Made by a program: the position numbers and the translations under genes
NCBI GenBank assembly: GCA_920105625.2
Contig: OV050030.1
Location: forward strand, 345,836,977-345,900,976
Source: Clusia tigrina
Lineage: Eukaryota > Arthropoda > Insecta > Diptera > Clusiidae
Length of the DNA stretch: 64,000 nucleotides
Direction: 5' to 3'
The notes under the pieces: generated by a model
Databases searched by the model: none
The model's input: only the letters and a program-made list of their open reading frames with translations
Told to the model about the DNA's origin: nothing
Shown: piece by piece, positions 47,932 to 59,975 of the stretch
How positions within the stretch are numbered: position 1 is the first letter of the stretch
How the letters are laid out: every line of letters begins with the position of its first letter

Positions 47932-50831
47932 GTGACCGTTGACCATCATTCAGTCGAGGAATTTCTACAAAAGTTCTGGGATGTGGAAGAATCATCTAAG
48001 GAAAAGAGACCACTTTCCCCAAGTGATAAAGTATGTCTCGATTTGTATACACGAACTACGTCTCGGGAATCCTCTGGACAATATGTGGTGGAATTAGCAT
48101 TCAAGTCGACACACCGCCCCGAGGAAGCACTAGGGTCATCCCACGGATGGAATAAAGCAAAAGTGTTGCGGAACCCTGATCAGAAGCAGCAATACGACTC
48201 AGTGGTGCTAGAGTATTTGGAACTCGACCATATGGTCCAAATCCCAACCCCACATCAATTCTCATCCGGACACTTCTATCTACCACATCATGCGGAGTTC
48301 AAGCCTGAAAGCACGGCCACTAAATTACGGGTGGTGTTTAATGCATCCCAGCCAACGACTAATACAGTTAGTCTGAACGACGTGTTACATACAGGACCAA
48401 CGCTGCAAGCTGACTTGACACATTCGATCGTCCGCTGGCGAATGTTTAAATTCATGTTCAATGGGGATTTACAAAAGATTTACGGGCAAATCAAGGTGGC
48501 CCCTCATCACACTTCTTATCAACGTTTAGTATTTCGGCACTCGCTGAATACCCCGGTATCTGACTACGACATGCGAACGGTCACCATTGGTGTTAATTGT
48601 GCACCCTACCTCGCATTTAGAACACTCCAAAACTAGCTACTGACGTAGAACAGGACCTACCCTTAGCCGCGCAGGTGTTACGGGACTGCATGTATGTGGA
48701 TGATGCGTTGGTGGGCACTCATGATGTTGATACTGCGATACGAACTCGTGACGAGCTGATTCGAGCTTTCGATTCAGCCGGTTTATCTATGCGTAAAACG
48801 CCAATACTGCGACCATTTTAGAATCGTTACCCACCGACCACTTATTGCGGGAAGACTTCTTATAGCTCGATGAAGCCAGTCTGACAAAAACCTTAGGGGT
48901 TCGTTGGAATGCAAGGTCCGATCAGTTTTAATTTCACATTCACCCAATCTGTTTCGAACCCCGAACCACCAAACGAAAGGTGCTGTCCATAATAGCTCAA
49001 CTTTTTGATGTTGCCGGGTGGTTAGTTTGGGTTGTGATAACAGCAAAGATATTAATGCAACAGATCTGGGTTGATCAGATTGATTGGGATGACCCGTTAA
49101 CTGACACCCCTCAAAACGATGGGAAGACCTTTTAACTGCATATGACGACATTTCTCAAATTTGTCTCCCTCGCTGCGTGGATTCATGGCTCGAGGGTAAT
49201 GTACAGTTCCATGAATTTTGTGACGCATCTCAGGTGGCATTATCCACAGTGATCTACGTCCGAAACCAGTCAGAGAACCTGATTTCATCACACTTATTGG
49301 TGGCAAAATCGCGAGTTGCACCCTTGATAACTCAATCACTACCTTGATTGGAGCATTGTGGGGCCGTTCTTTTAATAGAACTGATATCACCGTTGATGAC
49401 AATGCTTGGCATCTCCCGTGACAATCTGTTCTGTTGGACCGACTCGACCATCGTGTTGGCCTGGCTCCGGAAATCCCCGCACACGTGGAGGACTTTCGTT
49501 TGCTAATCGTGTCACCTCTGTTTCTGAAAAGGTTGGAGTGGCCTGCTGGAGGCACGTGAGATCAGAAGATAACCCCGTGGACCTCGCTAGCCAAAGAGCG
49601 GCGCCTGCTGCATTGTGTCAAAGCTCCTTATGGTGGAACGGCCCGAAGTGGCTGTGCCTCCCACAGCAGTTATTGCCACAAACTTCAGATACGACCAATG
49701 CGGCCAGGATGGAGGAGCAGCGAGTCGTATCTACTCACTCCATAAAAGTTCTGCAACACGCCGACTTGCTGCTACGTTTTTCTTTGCTTCCAAGAGCGCC
49801 ATGGGTAATCTGCTACGTCAAGCGATTCAAGATGTATACCATGCGAGAGTCAAGCCATTCCGCCCCGCCACGAGGACCACTCTCCGCGAAATAAATACGT
49901 GCCGTCTCCCATCTCTTAAATATGTTGACTCAACAGGTCTATTATCCGAAGGAGTACACCGCCCTACGCTCCCTAATCACTTTGAACCCGTTTTTGCACT
50001 CGGATGTGTCGATCCGAGTGAACGGACGTCTAGAACATTCCACCCAGATTCCATTCTCGGAACGACATCCACAACTTCTCCCATATCACGGTCATTGTAC
50101 CCGCCTATTTATTGAATTCATCCATAAAATATCATTACATGGAGGTAATCAACTGATGCTACGGTTGCTTAGGACTCAATACTGGGTTACCTGTCTAATC
50201 GAAAAACAGGGCCGCCTATCCCAGATAATGGCTCCCCTACCACCTATCTCGTCCATTCAGTACCGTTGGGGTGGATTTTGCCTACCTATTTGACATTAAA
50301 ACATTTCAAGGTCGGGGGTGCACACTGACAAAGGGATATGTTTGCGTTTTGTATGTTTCGCTACTAAGGCCGTATATTTGGAACCAACTACTGAGTTGAG
50401 TTCCGCCGCCTTTTTAGCGGGCATTATCTCGATTCATAGGACGCCGGGGTGTCCAGCCCACATTCATTCCGATAACGGTAGGAATTTGGTAGGTGCAGAA
50501 AAGGAAAATGCGCCTTACCCTTGCCCGAGTGCTCCGAGAAGTTACGGAACAGAGCATTTCCCACTACCTGTACCACAAGTTAGAATGGCACTTCATTCCG
50601 CTTAACGCTCCACACATGGGGAGCTTGTGGGAAGCCGCGGTAAAGTGTTTTAAACTACACTTGAAACGAATGGGAAGTCAACTAAAATACACATATGAAG
50701 AGATTGCCACCGTGCAAGCTCGTATCGAAGCATTTCTTAACTCGCATCCGATCAGCGCACTAATCAATGATCCTACAGATCTGACACCACTCATACCGGG
50801 ATACTTCTTAGTGTGGGGTCCACTTTTATAA
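47932..50831 (+). pseudogene. Bel-Pao RT, RNase H and integrase
   Basis: Starts with SVEEFLQKFWDVEE, then GQYVVELAF, RVVFNASQPT, FNGDLQKIYGQIKV (where DIxKMY is usual), and after a shift MYVDDALVGTHD with intact YVDD near 48690. RNase H and linker are eroded (48790-49550). VACWRHVRSEDNPVDLASQR marks the run into integrase. HGGNQLMLRLLRTQYW is part of the zinc region, HTDKGICLRFVCFATKAVYLE and HIHSDNGRNLVGA hold two core Asp positions, and HMGSLWEAAVKCFKLHLKR the third block. The last frame ends FLNSHPISALINDPTDLTPL. Frame changes are frequent. Confidence 0.8.
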
Positions 50832-51525
50832 CTAACAGCACCAGAACAAACGACCCACTACCTCTCCGTACTCAATAGATGGAGGAGATTTGAAGCATTC
50901 TCCCAGCAGTTAGCAACTCGATGGAAGAAGAGTATCTGTTGGAATACCAACGAAGATCTAAATGGCAGACCTACTACCGAGTAACCACAAGCCCATACTG
51001 GGGAAATCTTGTAGCAATTAGCACGTAGCTCCAGTTCTTTGCGAACCTTAGCATCGTATCCCTTACAAAACCATAGCCATTAGAACTTTCATATAGTATT
51101 TTGTAAATAGACCCACGTATCTCTATCCACTTGTAGTGTCTGTATAATATGCCGCCTCATGCGGTGAGTAGAATATCGTCGATTGGAGAAAACCGTAGAG
51201 TAAAATTAGCTATTTGAATTGTTGTAACACATTACGATCACAAACTAACACAGCGAGCCTACTGGCGAGGACAGCGCTACATAGGCCCCCCTAGGGTATT
51301 CGCACTCTGGGTGCGACCGGTCATTCCGTCTGTGGCTACTATCTGGGCAACCCAACAAGGGCAGCGTCGTGCCGAGCAGCGCAAGCACATGGCATCACGA
51401 TGCCAGAAGCCGCCGTGTCCCATATACCGGTGTGATCACCACACGACCATCCACGTGTGACGGGCCACTGGGTGGCGCTCGCCGAGGCCATTCCGTTTCT
51501 CTTGCAATACTGCAAGGGGGCGGCA
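50832..51525 (+). other. Bel-Pao 3' internal region and polypurine tract
   Basis: Continues from integrase without an env-like frame. It ends in TGCAAGGGGGCGGCA (51511-51525), a G-rich polypurine tract immediately before the TG of the LTR. Confidence 0.55.
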
Positions 51526-51918
51526 TGTTCGTGCCGAGTCCCCTCTTTAGATGGCTGTGACCTGATGCCATATCACCATGTTGCTGCTCTCGGTTAAGGG
51601 CAGCGTGACGTCGAGAGAATTCCCGACGTCATGTCGTCTAAGGTATAGAGCAGCAGTATCGGATGATCCTTTTAGGCAAGGCACATCCATCTTTATTATT
51701 ATCGGATGCTACGAGCTCTCGCGCGTCAGCGTGAGCAGAAACTCGGTCACTACTCATTGAACCAGCGAGGGAGCCGCATTATAACCACATCCACATCATA
51801 ACCACATATTTCAAGTTTAAAGCAAAAAGAAAAGTGACAAAATTTATAATTGATATTAATAAAAAAGATAGTGTTAATTCAAAGCAGCAAGGTAATTTTT
51901 AATTTGGTGCTGCGTACA
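51526..51918 (+). repeat. Bel-Pao LTR
   Basis: TG...CA boundaries (TGTTCGTGCC at 51526, GCGTACA ending at 51918), 393 bp. A purine tract precedes it and a primer site follows it at 51924, so this one LTR is bordered by 3' internal sequence on one side and 5' internal sequence on the other. Its last 43 bp recur at 53977-54019. Confidence 0.75.
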
Positions 51919-51923
51919 GATTT

Positions 51924-52090
51924 TGGTCCTTCGAGCCGGACCAACCATGCGTCCGGTAAGTTTTTTAATAAGGATATTTATAAATTTTTATATAGAAATA
52001 ACATACATATGTACATAATTGCTGGTGTCGTCCAATGCACAGTGCCATACGGACCGTTTATGCAAAGCACATTTAAGTGGAGCCCGTAAG
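51924..52090 (+). promoter_or_regulatory. Primer-binding site and leader after the Bel-Pao LTR
   Basis: TGGTCCTTCGAGCCGGA (51924-51940) is complementary to the 3' end expected for insect tRNA-Tyr with its CCA, from memory of that tRNA. The leader runs to about 52090, where LINE 5'UTR-like repeats begin. Confidence 0.6.
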
Positions 52091-53976
52091 TAAATGTATT
52101 GCTACATAATTGCGTAGAGGCGAATACTCATTTGTTTGTGTAATGATTTGTACACAGACCATAGCCTTTTCATTAGGCACTGTGCAGTAGATATATATAT
52201 GTACAACATACATACCGGCATACTCGTGTGTATGTCGGTGTGTGCATCTCATTGACACAGCATTGCGCGGTGTAAGCATACTCTGTACCTGTCGCGCATA
52301 TACGACATATCGTACTCTGTTAGTGTACTGCTGCGTACACAGATCATAGCCTTTTCATTAGGAACTGCGCAGTAGATAATATGTACAACATACATACCTG
52401 CATACTTGTTTGTAGGTCGGTGTGTACATTTGGTTGACACGGTGTGTGTATTTGGTTGACGCGGTATATTGGCTTGTAAATTGCATGCGGTGTTATAGGC
52501 GCAGACAACAGTCCGTATAAGGCATTTTATGATCACACCAATAATTGTGTATATAAATACTTACTTGCTTTTCAATATATTTCAATATTCCATTAAATTG
52601 AATAGCGGAGGAGTCCTCAGTCGGCAGAGTGTTCCACTGCGAAGTTTGAATATTTGAGCATCGAGAGTGCTGTTTTCGGGGATATTTTATTCCAATTTTT
52701 CTTCTCGTTGGTGGGTACCCTAAAGTTACTGTCACACAAACAACGTGGTGACTACGGCCCTACTAATTTGATGTTTATTCAACACTGACACTAAGTAATG
52801 TGTGTTCCGTTCTGTTGCTCCCTTCTCTAAGTGCTCGTCCATTACGGTTATTTGCGGGGGTGTATCGGTGTCTTGCCACCAAACCTCCCAACAGCGTTTA
52901 TTAAATTTCTCGATCAGGTAATTCGGGAGTCTGCAGTACACGTGTGCGCAGTCGGTGCAGGTGTCTTACCACTAGACCACTCAACAGCAGCTCTGCTCCG
53001 TTCTCTCAGTGCTCGTGCATTACGCTTGTTGCGGTGGCGCATCGGTGCCTTATCATTTATAACGACTTAGAGTCACCTATAGTTTCTCCCATTATGGTAG
53101 GCACCTTGGCGTGGTGTAGGGGCTTAAGTTGCAAAGATTCGTCGGACTATTTTAACCCAAGGCCGCCAGTGTTTTTAGACAGACCGACCGATGAGTAACG
53201 AACAAAGATCTGCCACGTGTGCGTCTATTTTCCCAGGTTAGGGGCGGCCCACAACGACGTCTGTGTTCTCCATGTTAGGAGCGGTCGGTTTTTTTTGATT
53301 TTTTTGTGCCTGCGGTGGTAGACTGTAAAGAAACCCAACGGGGAGGGGGTCTTTTTTCCGGTTTCAGATGTCGAAAAAAAGTAAGGAAGTGTTTACGGTG
53401 CAGGGGGTCGGATCCCCAGTACTGGCGGTAGGTGGTTGGCGAGAAGGCCACCTGGCGTCGATATCAAGCAAATCCTCAGGCATCGCCGTGGTACCCCAGG
53501 CCGAGATGTCTGCAAGTGCTACTGGGAGGGTCTCCAAGTCAACTTTGGGTAGGCAAGGGGACTGTGAGGTGGAGGCTGGGCGGGATTGCATAGGATCTCA
53601 GCTTCTGGGCTTGCGCAAAGATCATGCAACCGTTGACGACTCGTTGTCATAGGTCAGCAATGTCTACGACATAGGCTCGGATGTTGAGATGCAATTACTC
53701 AGTCCTTCTCAGCCCTCCGCTCCACACGCTCCTGAGCCGGGGAAGGAGACAAGGATGGAGGTAAGCTTCGCGAAAGAGCAAAAGGCCAGAAATGGCTTTA
53801 AGTGCTCGGCTTACTATCTTCGTAAAATGAAGGCGAAAGATAATTCTACCTTTACAAAAAGGGAGAAGGATCTCATTAAAAAGCATGATAAGGTCGTAGC
53901 AAGGTTTGAGAAAAATAACGCTGCGGCCAGTTCATGCAATAAAACGGAGCAGGGAATTGCTGCGGCAAAGTCATAT
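52091..53976 (+). pseudogene. Third copy of the LOA-type LINE 5' region, 3'-truncated
   Basis: From 52229 it matches 18790 onward (5'UTR), with ORF1 starting at 53368. It ends abruptly in ORF1 at 53976 after AAAKSYN. It extends further 5' than the two tandem copies and shows a 184-bp repeat (ACACAGAYCATAGCC at 52153 and 52337). Being truncated at the 3' end, it is not a normal LINE insertion product. It carries the TAG of unit 1 but other variants of unit 2. Confidence 0.7.
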
Positions 53977-54019
53977 AATTCAAAGCAGGAAGGTCATTTT
54001 TAATTTGGTGCTGCGTACA
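53977..54019 (+). repeat. Terminal 43 bp of a second Bel-Pao LTR
   Basis: AATTCAAAGCAGGAAGGTCA...GCGTACA matches 51876-51918 with two differences near its middle. Copia B sequence resumes immediately at 54020, so this is probably the outer end of the Bel-Pao 3' LTR. Confidence 0.65.
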
Positions 54020-55480
54020 CACGAAATACTAGAGCTTATACATACGGACGTCTGCAGTCCGTTCAATGTTAAGTCATTTGGTGGGGCATGGTATTTGCTC
54101 ACTTTTATAGACGATTTTTCGCGCGTGATTTTTGATTATTATATCAAAGAAAAGAGTGACGTTTTTGAAAAATTTTAAATATTTAAAAGTATGGTCGAAT
54201 GGCAAACGCAAAAAAGAATTAAAAAGTTTCGAATTGACAATGGGAATAAATATACAAACAAAAAGCTTACAACATTTTTAAATCAGTGCGGAATTTAACA
54301 ACAATTTACTGTGCATATCAAAAAGCCGTCGGCAAAATATTTGAGAGTTCTCGGCGCACGTGCGTTTTCCTTAGAAAAAACAAGTCGAGGAAAGTTTAGT
54401 GCAAAAGGCATTGAATATGAGTTTGTCAGATAGTCTGAAGTTTCCAAAGTCTATTTTCTATACGACAGATTTAAAAGGCAAATAGTTGAGACAGCCTGAA
54501 GGTTTTATCGACAAAACTAATCCAAATAAGTGGTTAAAGCTAAATAAAGCTATTTATGGTTTAAAACAAGCAAGTCGCGAATTGAATATTTCATTTGATG
54601 CTGCGTTAAAAACTTTGGGCTTCAGTCCATGCAAAAGTGAATCGTGCTTGGACGTCAACCAAACAAACAACGCTTATAGTTACATAAGAGTTTATGTCGA
54701 CGATTTTATTTTGGCATATCCCAGCGTGAAAGAGATTCAAAGCATTAAAAGTAAATAATCGTCGAAATTCGATCTACACGATGGCGGTAATATAGAATAT
54801 ATCCTTGGTTTCGAATTAGAGCGTAAGAGGAAAACAGGTGCAATTTCTCTGTTTCAGAAGAAATATATCAACGAGATATTGCTCGCATATGTCGTAAGCG
54901 CATTTCGTCCAGAAAGCACACCCATCGATCCAATGATTGATAGGGTCTTTAATGTATTTGTCTATTTCAACGCGTCCCGACATAATAAATGCAGTCAGTG
55001 TATTAGTGGAAATGAGCCAAGATCCACATTCGGAACACGAAGCTGGCGCCTTGCATGTTCTTGTCAAAGACTATCGATCTTAAAATACACTACCGTAAGA
55101 ATGGCAAACCATTATTGGGCTAGCAATAACGTAGACAGAAATTGTTTACCGGATATTCTTTCTTTCTGGCTGGCAGCGTATTTTCATGGCAGTCAAAGAA
55201 GCAAGACGTGGTTTGTTGAGCAGCAAAGCAGACAGTTTATCTTCATCGTCTACTTAAAGAAATTGGTTCCCACCATTAAAATCCTGTAATTTTACAAAGG
55301 CGACAATATGAGCGCTATACAGAATCCTAAATATCCTGTTTATTATAAGATAACCAAGCATATACTCCTAGATATAAAATATGATTATATTCGAGAAGTA
55401 GTTGAAAAATGGAAATTGAATTAAAATATGTTTGTACTATCGAAAATGTGTTTGAAATTTTTAAAAACATGACAAGTTTC
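54020..55480 (+). pseudogene. Copia B integrase, RT and RNase H
   Basis: Integrase core from 54025: ELIHTDVCSPF, FGGAWYLLTFIDDFSR, then FRIDNGNKY. A deletion removes the rest of integrase and the start of RT. RT resumes with RQPEGFIDKTNPNKW and KLNKAIYGLKQASR, then IRVYVDDFILAY (YVDD intact, about 54700), then FELERKRKTGAISLFQKKYI (shifted). RNase H remnants follow: WASNNVDRNC, then VYLHRLLKEIG, then the YIREVVE and IELKYV tail (about 55390-55430). Stops and shifts throughout. Confidence 0.75.
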
Positions 55481-55535
55481 TAATAATGCTTGGTCTTAAA
55501 TAATATGTTTAAGAAATGTTGAACTCGAGAAAGAC

Positions 55536-55774
55536 TGTTGAAACATGCCAGTCTAATATTTTCTATTATGAATAAGATATACTTGTATACGAAACAACTA
55601 TACTACATGTACTGACTATCTTATTCTGCTTTGACTTACGTTTTTAATAGATACACATTTTATGCTTATTCAGTCCTAATTAAATGCTTGAATTGTAACA
55701 ACGTGTTTTACTTTTGTACATAGCAACACTATCGCTAGTACACAGTTTATACCAATTATATTCTATTGCTACCC
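55536..55774 (+). repeat. Copia B 3' LTR
   Basis: Begins TGTTGAAAC after a CTCGAGAAAGAC purine-rich run. It aligns with 13764-13945 over its first 180 bases. The end is placed before AAAAT at 55775, because CAAAAT repeats the sequence before the 5' LTR and gypsy A integrase coding starts there. Confidence 0.6.
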
Positions 55775-56560
55775 AAAATAATCCAGAAATTCAATCAACC
55801 CCAATTCTTGAATTCTTCGGACAAATTGTACACATAGAAATTTACATAACAAATAAAAACTAATTCTAAAGGCCATAGACAAATTCTCCAAATATGCTCA
55901 AGCGAGACTATTAAACCTCATGCCACAGAAGCCTTTCACGAACCACTTCGACATAAATCAATTTCGGAGTCCCACAACATATCATTATAGATAACATAAC
56001 GAAAAGTCCATGAATTCAAATTCAATAACCCCTATGCTAGATCAACTTATAATGGATATTTACAGGATACCACCCCATATCAAACGGTCAAGTTGAACGT
56101 TTTTATTCCACCCTCTCCGAAATCCCACCATATTTTAAATCAAAAAATGTAGACCAATCATTTAAAGAATTACTCGACAGGGCAGTATATAAATACAATT
56201 ATTCTATACATTCAACCACAGGGCAAAAACCACTTGAAATATTTTTTGGTCGCAGAATTTATACAATTCGGATGAATATGAAAATGCTACCAGGACAATA
56301 TAGAGAAACTAACACAAAAACATATAAAATATTAAGAATTTCACAACAAAAACCGCAAAGATTTTAAATAGTGTAAACCGGACAGATAATCTTTGTAAAA
56401 ATTAACAACTTCATGGTAATAAGCTTACCAACCGCTATAAGAAAGATATAATAAAAGAAGACAAATCCTCAATGCTAACACCAGAATCTGGCAAAATGGT
56501 TCAAAAAGGCCGTATAAAATATCAAAAGATTATACAATTTTTTTTTTTTAAACTGTAATT
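55775..56560 (+). pseudogene. Gypsy A integrase, core and C-terminal part
   Basis: NPEIQSTPILEFFGQIVHIE continues directly from the zinc region left at 13763, then DKFSKYAQARLLK, HPISNGQVERFYSTLSEI with the catalytic Glu, YKYNYSIHSTTGQKP, FFGRR. The C-terminal part has LTNRYKKDIIKEDKSS and VQKGRIKYQK in shifted frames up to about 56540. Of the DD35E residues the Glu and the first Asp region are recognisable; the second Asp block is eroded. Confidence 0.75.
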
Positions 56561-56639
56561 AATATCTATTACATATAGTAAGGAAAACAGCGCATAGATC
56601 GCTATGAATTACACATAGATTTATAACCAATATATTAAA

Positions 56640-56785
56640 ACAAATTACACTTTCTAGGATCTTCACCTGCAAGGCATTTGCAGACGTCCAAATCCTCGGC
56701 AATTCCTCATCCCAATTAGTTCCTTTACATGTTGTACTTGCTAAATTGCAAACAGGATCGTTCAAATTAACTTACATCATTGAAA
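56640..56785 (+). pseudogene. Gypsy A env-like frame, N-terminal remnant
   Basis: A short frame with LVPLHVVLAKLQTGSFKLTY. By position after integrase and by its general pattern it resembles the start of the third frame of errantiviruses, the envelope glycoprotein precursor. It is cut at about 56785 by the Jockey LINE. Assignment is tentative and leans on position. Confidence 0.4.
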
Positions 56786-58686
56786 CCGATGTGGCAAAAG
56801 CACAGGTCACCAGCGCTAAAGCAAAAATTCACAACAGCCAAAAACAAATTGCGAAACGCATTGCACGATGAAATTGAAAGAGGTATACAAGCCTACATCT
56901 TGCACCTGAACCCCCTTGAATCCACAAATTACCCCTTATGGAAGGCAGTAAAAAACACGAATAAACCTACAGAATCGGACTCGCCTATAAGACTTATAGA
57001 CGGAAGATGGCCAAGAAGCAATGAGGAGAAGGAAAAAGCTTTTGCTCAATATCTTAAAATCGCATTCCAACCAAATCCTCCAAGTAACAACTTTAAAATA
57101 CCAACATTAGAGAACCGAATTCGGCCGAAAGAAGTCTGGCATTTTATCTCAATTCATTTAGATAAAAAGAAAGCAGAAGGGCACGATTTAATAACCACAA
57201 AGATGTTGATAGAGCTACCTACGCTTGCAGTAAAGCGTTTAGCAATATTATTTAAGATAATTTTTAGAAAAGGTTACTTTCCTCAAGTTTGGAAACTGTC
57301 CCACGTAATCATGATACCCAAATCTGGCAAAACTCCAACGCAAGTCTCGTCATACAGACCAATAAGCCTGTTATCCGTCGTCTCGAAACTATTCCAGAAA
57401 TTATTGCTATCAAAATTAACCCCATATCTGGTACAGTATAAAGTAATACCTAACCACCAGTTTGGCTTTCGAAAAAATAATGGCACTACTGAACAAGTAC
57501 ACCGACTAGTGTCCCGAATCAGAAAGGCGTTCGAGGAGAAACAATACTTCTCTGCAGTGTTCCTCGATGTCGCACAAGCCTTTGACAAATTGTGGCACGA
57601 GGGCCTCGTCTATAAAATAAGAAAACTGCTGCTTTCTTTCCATAGTATCCTGGAATCATACTTAAAAGGTAGGCGATTTGAAGTTAAATGTGAAGAGTAC
57701 CTTTCACCAGAAATGGATATATTGGTTGGAGTCCGTAAACAAAGTGTTCTTGGATTGATACTGTACACACTATACACCTCAGTATTACAAACAAACAAAT
57801 ATCTGCTCACCTCAACTTTTGCCGATGACACTCCGATTTTCTCTTGTCAAATAGCATCGCGTGATCGCAACGAACATTTACACGTGGTTGAAAATTGGCT
57901 TTTGAACTGGCGCATCGCAGTAAATGAACAAAAAAGCAAATGAACAAACACACGTGTCCTCTTATCATACTCAACAACAAAACTATCCCACAGGAGACAG
58001 AAGCGAAATATTTAGGCATTCACCTCGTCAGTCGCCTTACCTGGAGAACACACATAGAAAAGAAAAAAGAGCATATTAAACTAAAAGTTGCAAGTTTTAA
58101 CTGGCTTTTAAATTCAAATACAAAACTAAGCCTTGACTACAAAGTACTCTTATACAAAGCCATAATAGTACCCATCTGGACATATGGAATTTAGCTGTGG
58201 GGAGAAGCAAAACATCAAACACCGAACTGTTGCAACCCAGTTTACAACTGTGGACCGAATCTAAAATACTATGCACGAATGACACGTGGTTCATGAAAAA
58301 CCTAAACATTCACCGAGATCTAGGTGTGCCCCTAATAGGTCAGAGGCATTCAGATATCAAAAGGAAGTACCAACTAAAATTATCGAACCACCCCAATATA
58401 CTAGCTAGGAATTTACTACAAACAAGCCTACGACCCACTTGAAGAGAGCAGACTTATCACCATTGTAAACTATTATTAAATAAGCCATCATTACTAATTT
58501 CTATAATTACTTTTATTTTTATTGTTTTTCTAAAATAATAAGTGTTCACTAATATCTTTTCCATACAGTTGTAAGGAGCAGTGATACATTGCTGTCTAGT
58601 TTTAAGATATATTTACTTGTTGTTAGTCTACATATGAGTTGTTACAATAAATATGAATTGCTAAAAAAAAAAAAAAAAAAAAAAAA
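56786..58686 (+). mobile_element. Jockey-type LINE, 5'-truncated, with poly(A) tail
   Basis: A 387-codon frame (56780-57943) starts inside the region between endonuclease and RT (STNYPLWKAVKNTNKP, SPIRLIDGRW). RT follows: HDLITTKMLIELP, VWKLSHVIMIPKSGK, SYRPISLLSVVSKLFQKL, PNHQFGFRKNNGTTEQVHR, YFSAVFLDVAQAFDKLWH, and TSTFADDTPIF with the catalytic FADD intact. A frame break at 57943 is followed by the thumb (AKYLGIHLVSRLTWRTHI) and C-terminal part to 58442. The end is AATAAA-like sequence and 23 A residues (58664-58686). 5' truncation with poly(A) is normal LINE behaviour. It is among the better preserved insertions and splits gypsy A env. Confidence 0.85.
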
Positions 58687-58689
58687 TTT

Positions 58690-59081
58690 ACACTGATCAA
58701 TAGGACAACGCAATAAGAGAGCTTGACCAAGAAATAAGATACACATACCAAAAATTTTCCCAATTCATGGGAGGGTTCATAAGTGGTGAGCTGTTGATTT
58801 CTGAGACATAATATAAAATGCTTGGGGAAAAATTGCCTTTCATTGAAAGATCTCTGATGAGGACAAGTGGCGTGTCCGAAATAGCTATAAGATCTGCCAA
58901 AAAAAAAAAAAAATGTTTCAATAATTCTTCTTCTTCTTCTGAAAAATTATTACGGTGGCATAACCACACATACGCAATTGCAACTACTGTTGTAACTTGT
59001 CTTGTCAATAAATTCGTTACAAAAATAATGTTCATAATAAAGAGTAAAACAAGCACCAAACCAAAGGGGTTGAACGAATGA
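58690..59081 (+). pseudogene. Gypsy A env-like frame, C-terminal remnant
   Basis: DNAIRELDQEIRYTYQKFSQ, then an open frame 58818-59081 with a Ser-rich patch, a hydrophobic stretch (YAIATTVVTCLVNKFV) that could be the membrane anchor, and a basic tail. Its place directly before the purine tract and 3' LTR fits the end of an errantiviral envelope gene. Broken by stops; similarity was judged by eye only. Confidence 0.4.
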
Positions 59082-59769
59082 AGTACAACGTCAATATTAA
59101 AGTAAACGAACAGTCTGCAGAAAAGGCCCCAAACAAAATTCCATTTATTAAACAAAAATAAAAAGTCTCGACACTAACGACAGATGACGTTGGATTTGCA
59201 GGGTGGAGGAGTTAACACCTATTTACACGCGTAACCATAATAATGATGACGACAGGTGGATGCAACACGCGAGTTATATTCCCACTAACAACAACAACAA
59301 TATCAATACCAACAGCAGCAGCTACATCAGCATCATATTCTCTGTAAAATCATCCAATTCATATTCCCATTAAAAACATTAGATTCAAATTCACTTTAAA
59401 ATCATCCAGCATCATATTCTCTGTAAAATCATCCAATTCATATTCCCATTAAAAACATTACATTTAAATTCACTTTAAAATCATCCAGCATAAAATTCTT
59501 TGTAAAATCTCCAATTTAAAATTCAATGTAAATTCATGAAATTAATTTCTTTAGAATAAGCATAATTTATGATATAAATACGTGTACTTTAAAATAATTT
59601 GTTCATTATAAAACTGATTGTGAAGTGGAAAGATTATTTTATTTAAACATCGTAACTGGCGCAGTCTTCGATCAACTGTGGTTCAAAATATCTTTGAATC
59701 CTAGAGTTTCAGCTCTTTAAACAGTTGTGAAGCAATCGCTCCCAATGCTCACTCATTAAAAATATATCC

Positions 59770-59975
59770 TGACAACAGATCCTGAGATCAAAAACCGACA
59801 ACAGATCCTAAATCACACCCTCCCAACAGATCCTGAGATCAAAAACCGACAACAGATCCTGAGATCACATCCTGTCATCAGATCGTGAAATTAAAATCCG
59901 ACAACAGATCCTGAAATCAAAACCAGACATTCGATCCTGACATCAGATCCTGACATCTAATCTTAGGTACATCCT
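59770..59975 (+). repeat. Imperfect minisatellite in the gypsy C leader
   Basis: About eight degenerate copies of a 20-27 bp unit around GACAACAGATCCTGAGATCA. Repetitive leaders occur in gypsy elements of insects; no function can be read from it here. Confidence 0.75.

Noticed and set aside
59320..59480. Possible CRISPR-like spaced repeats
   Set aside because: Two or three near-identical 79-bp units inside an LTR, in eukaryotic transposon DNA; ordinary LTR-internal tandem duplication.
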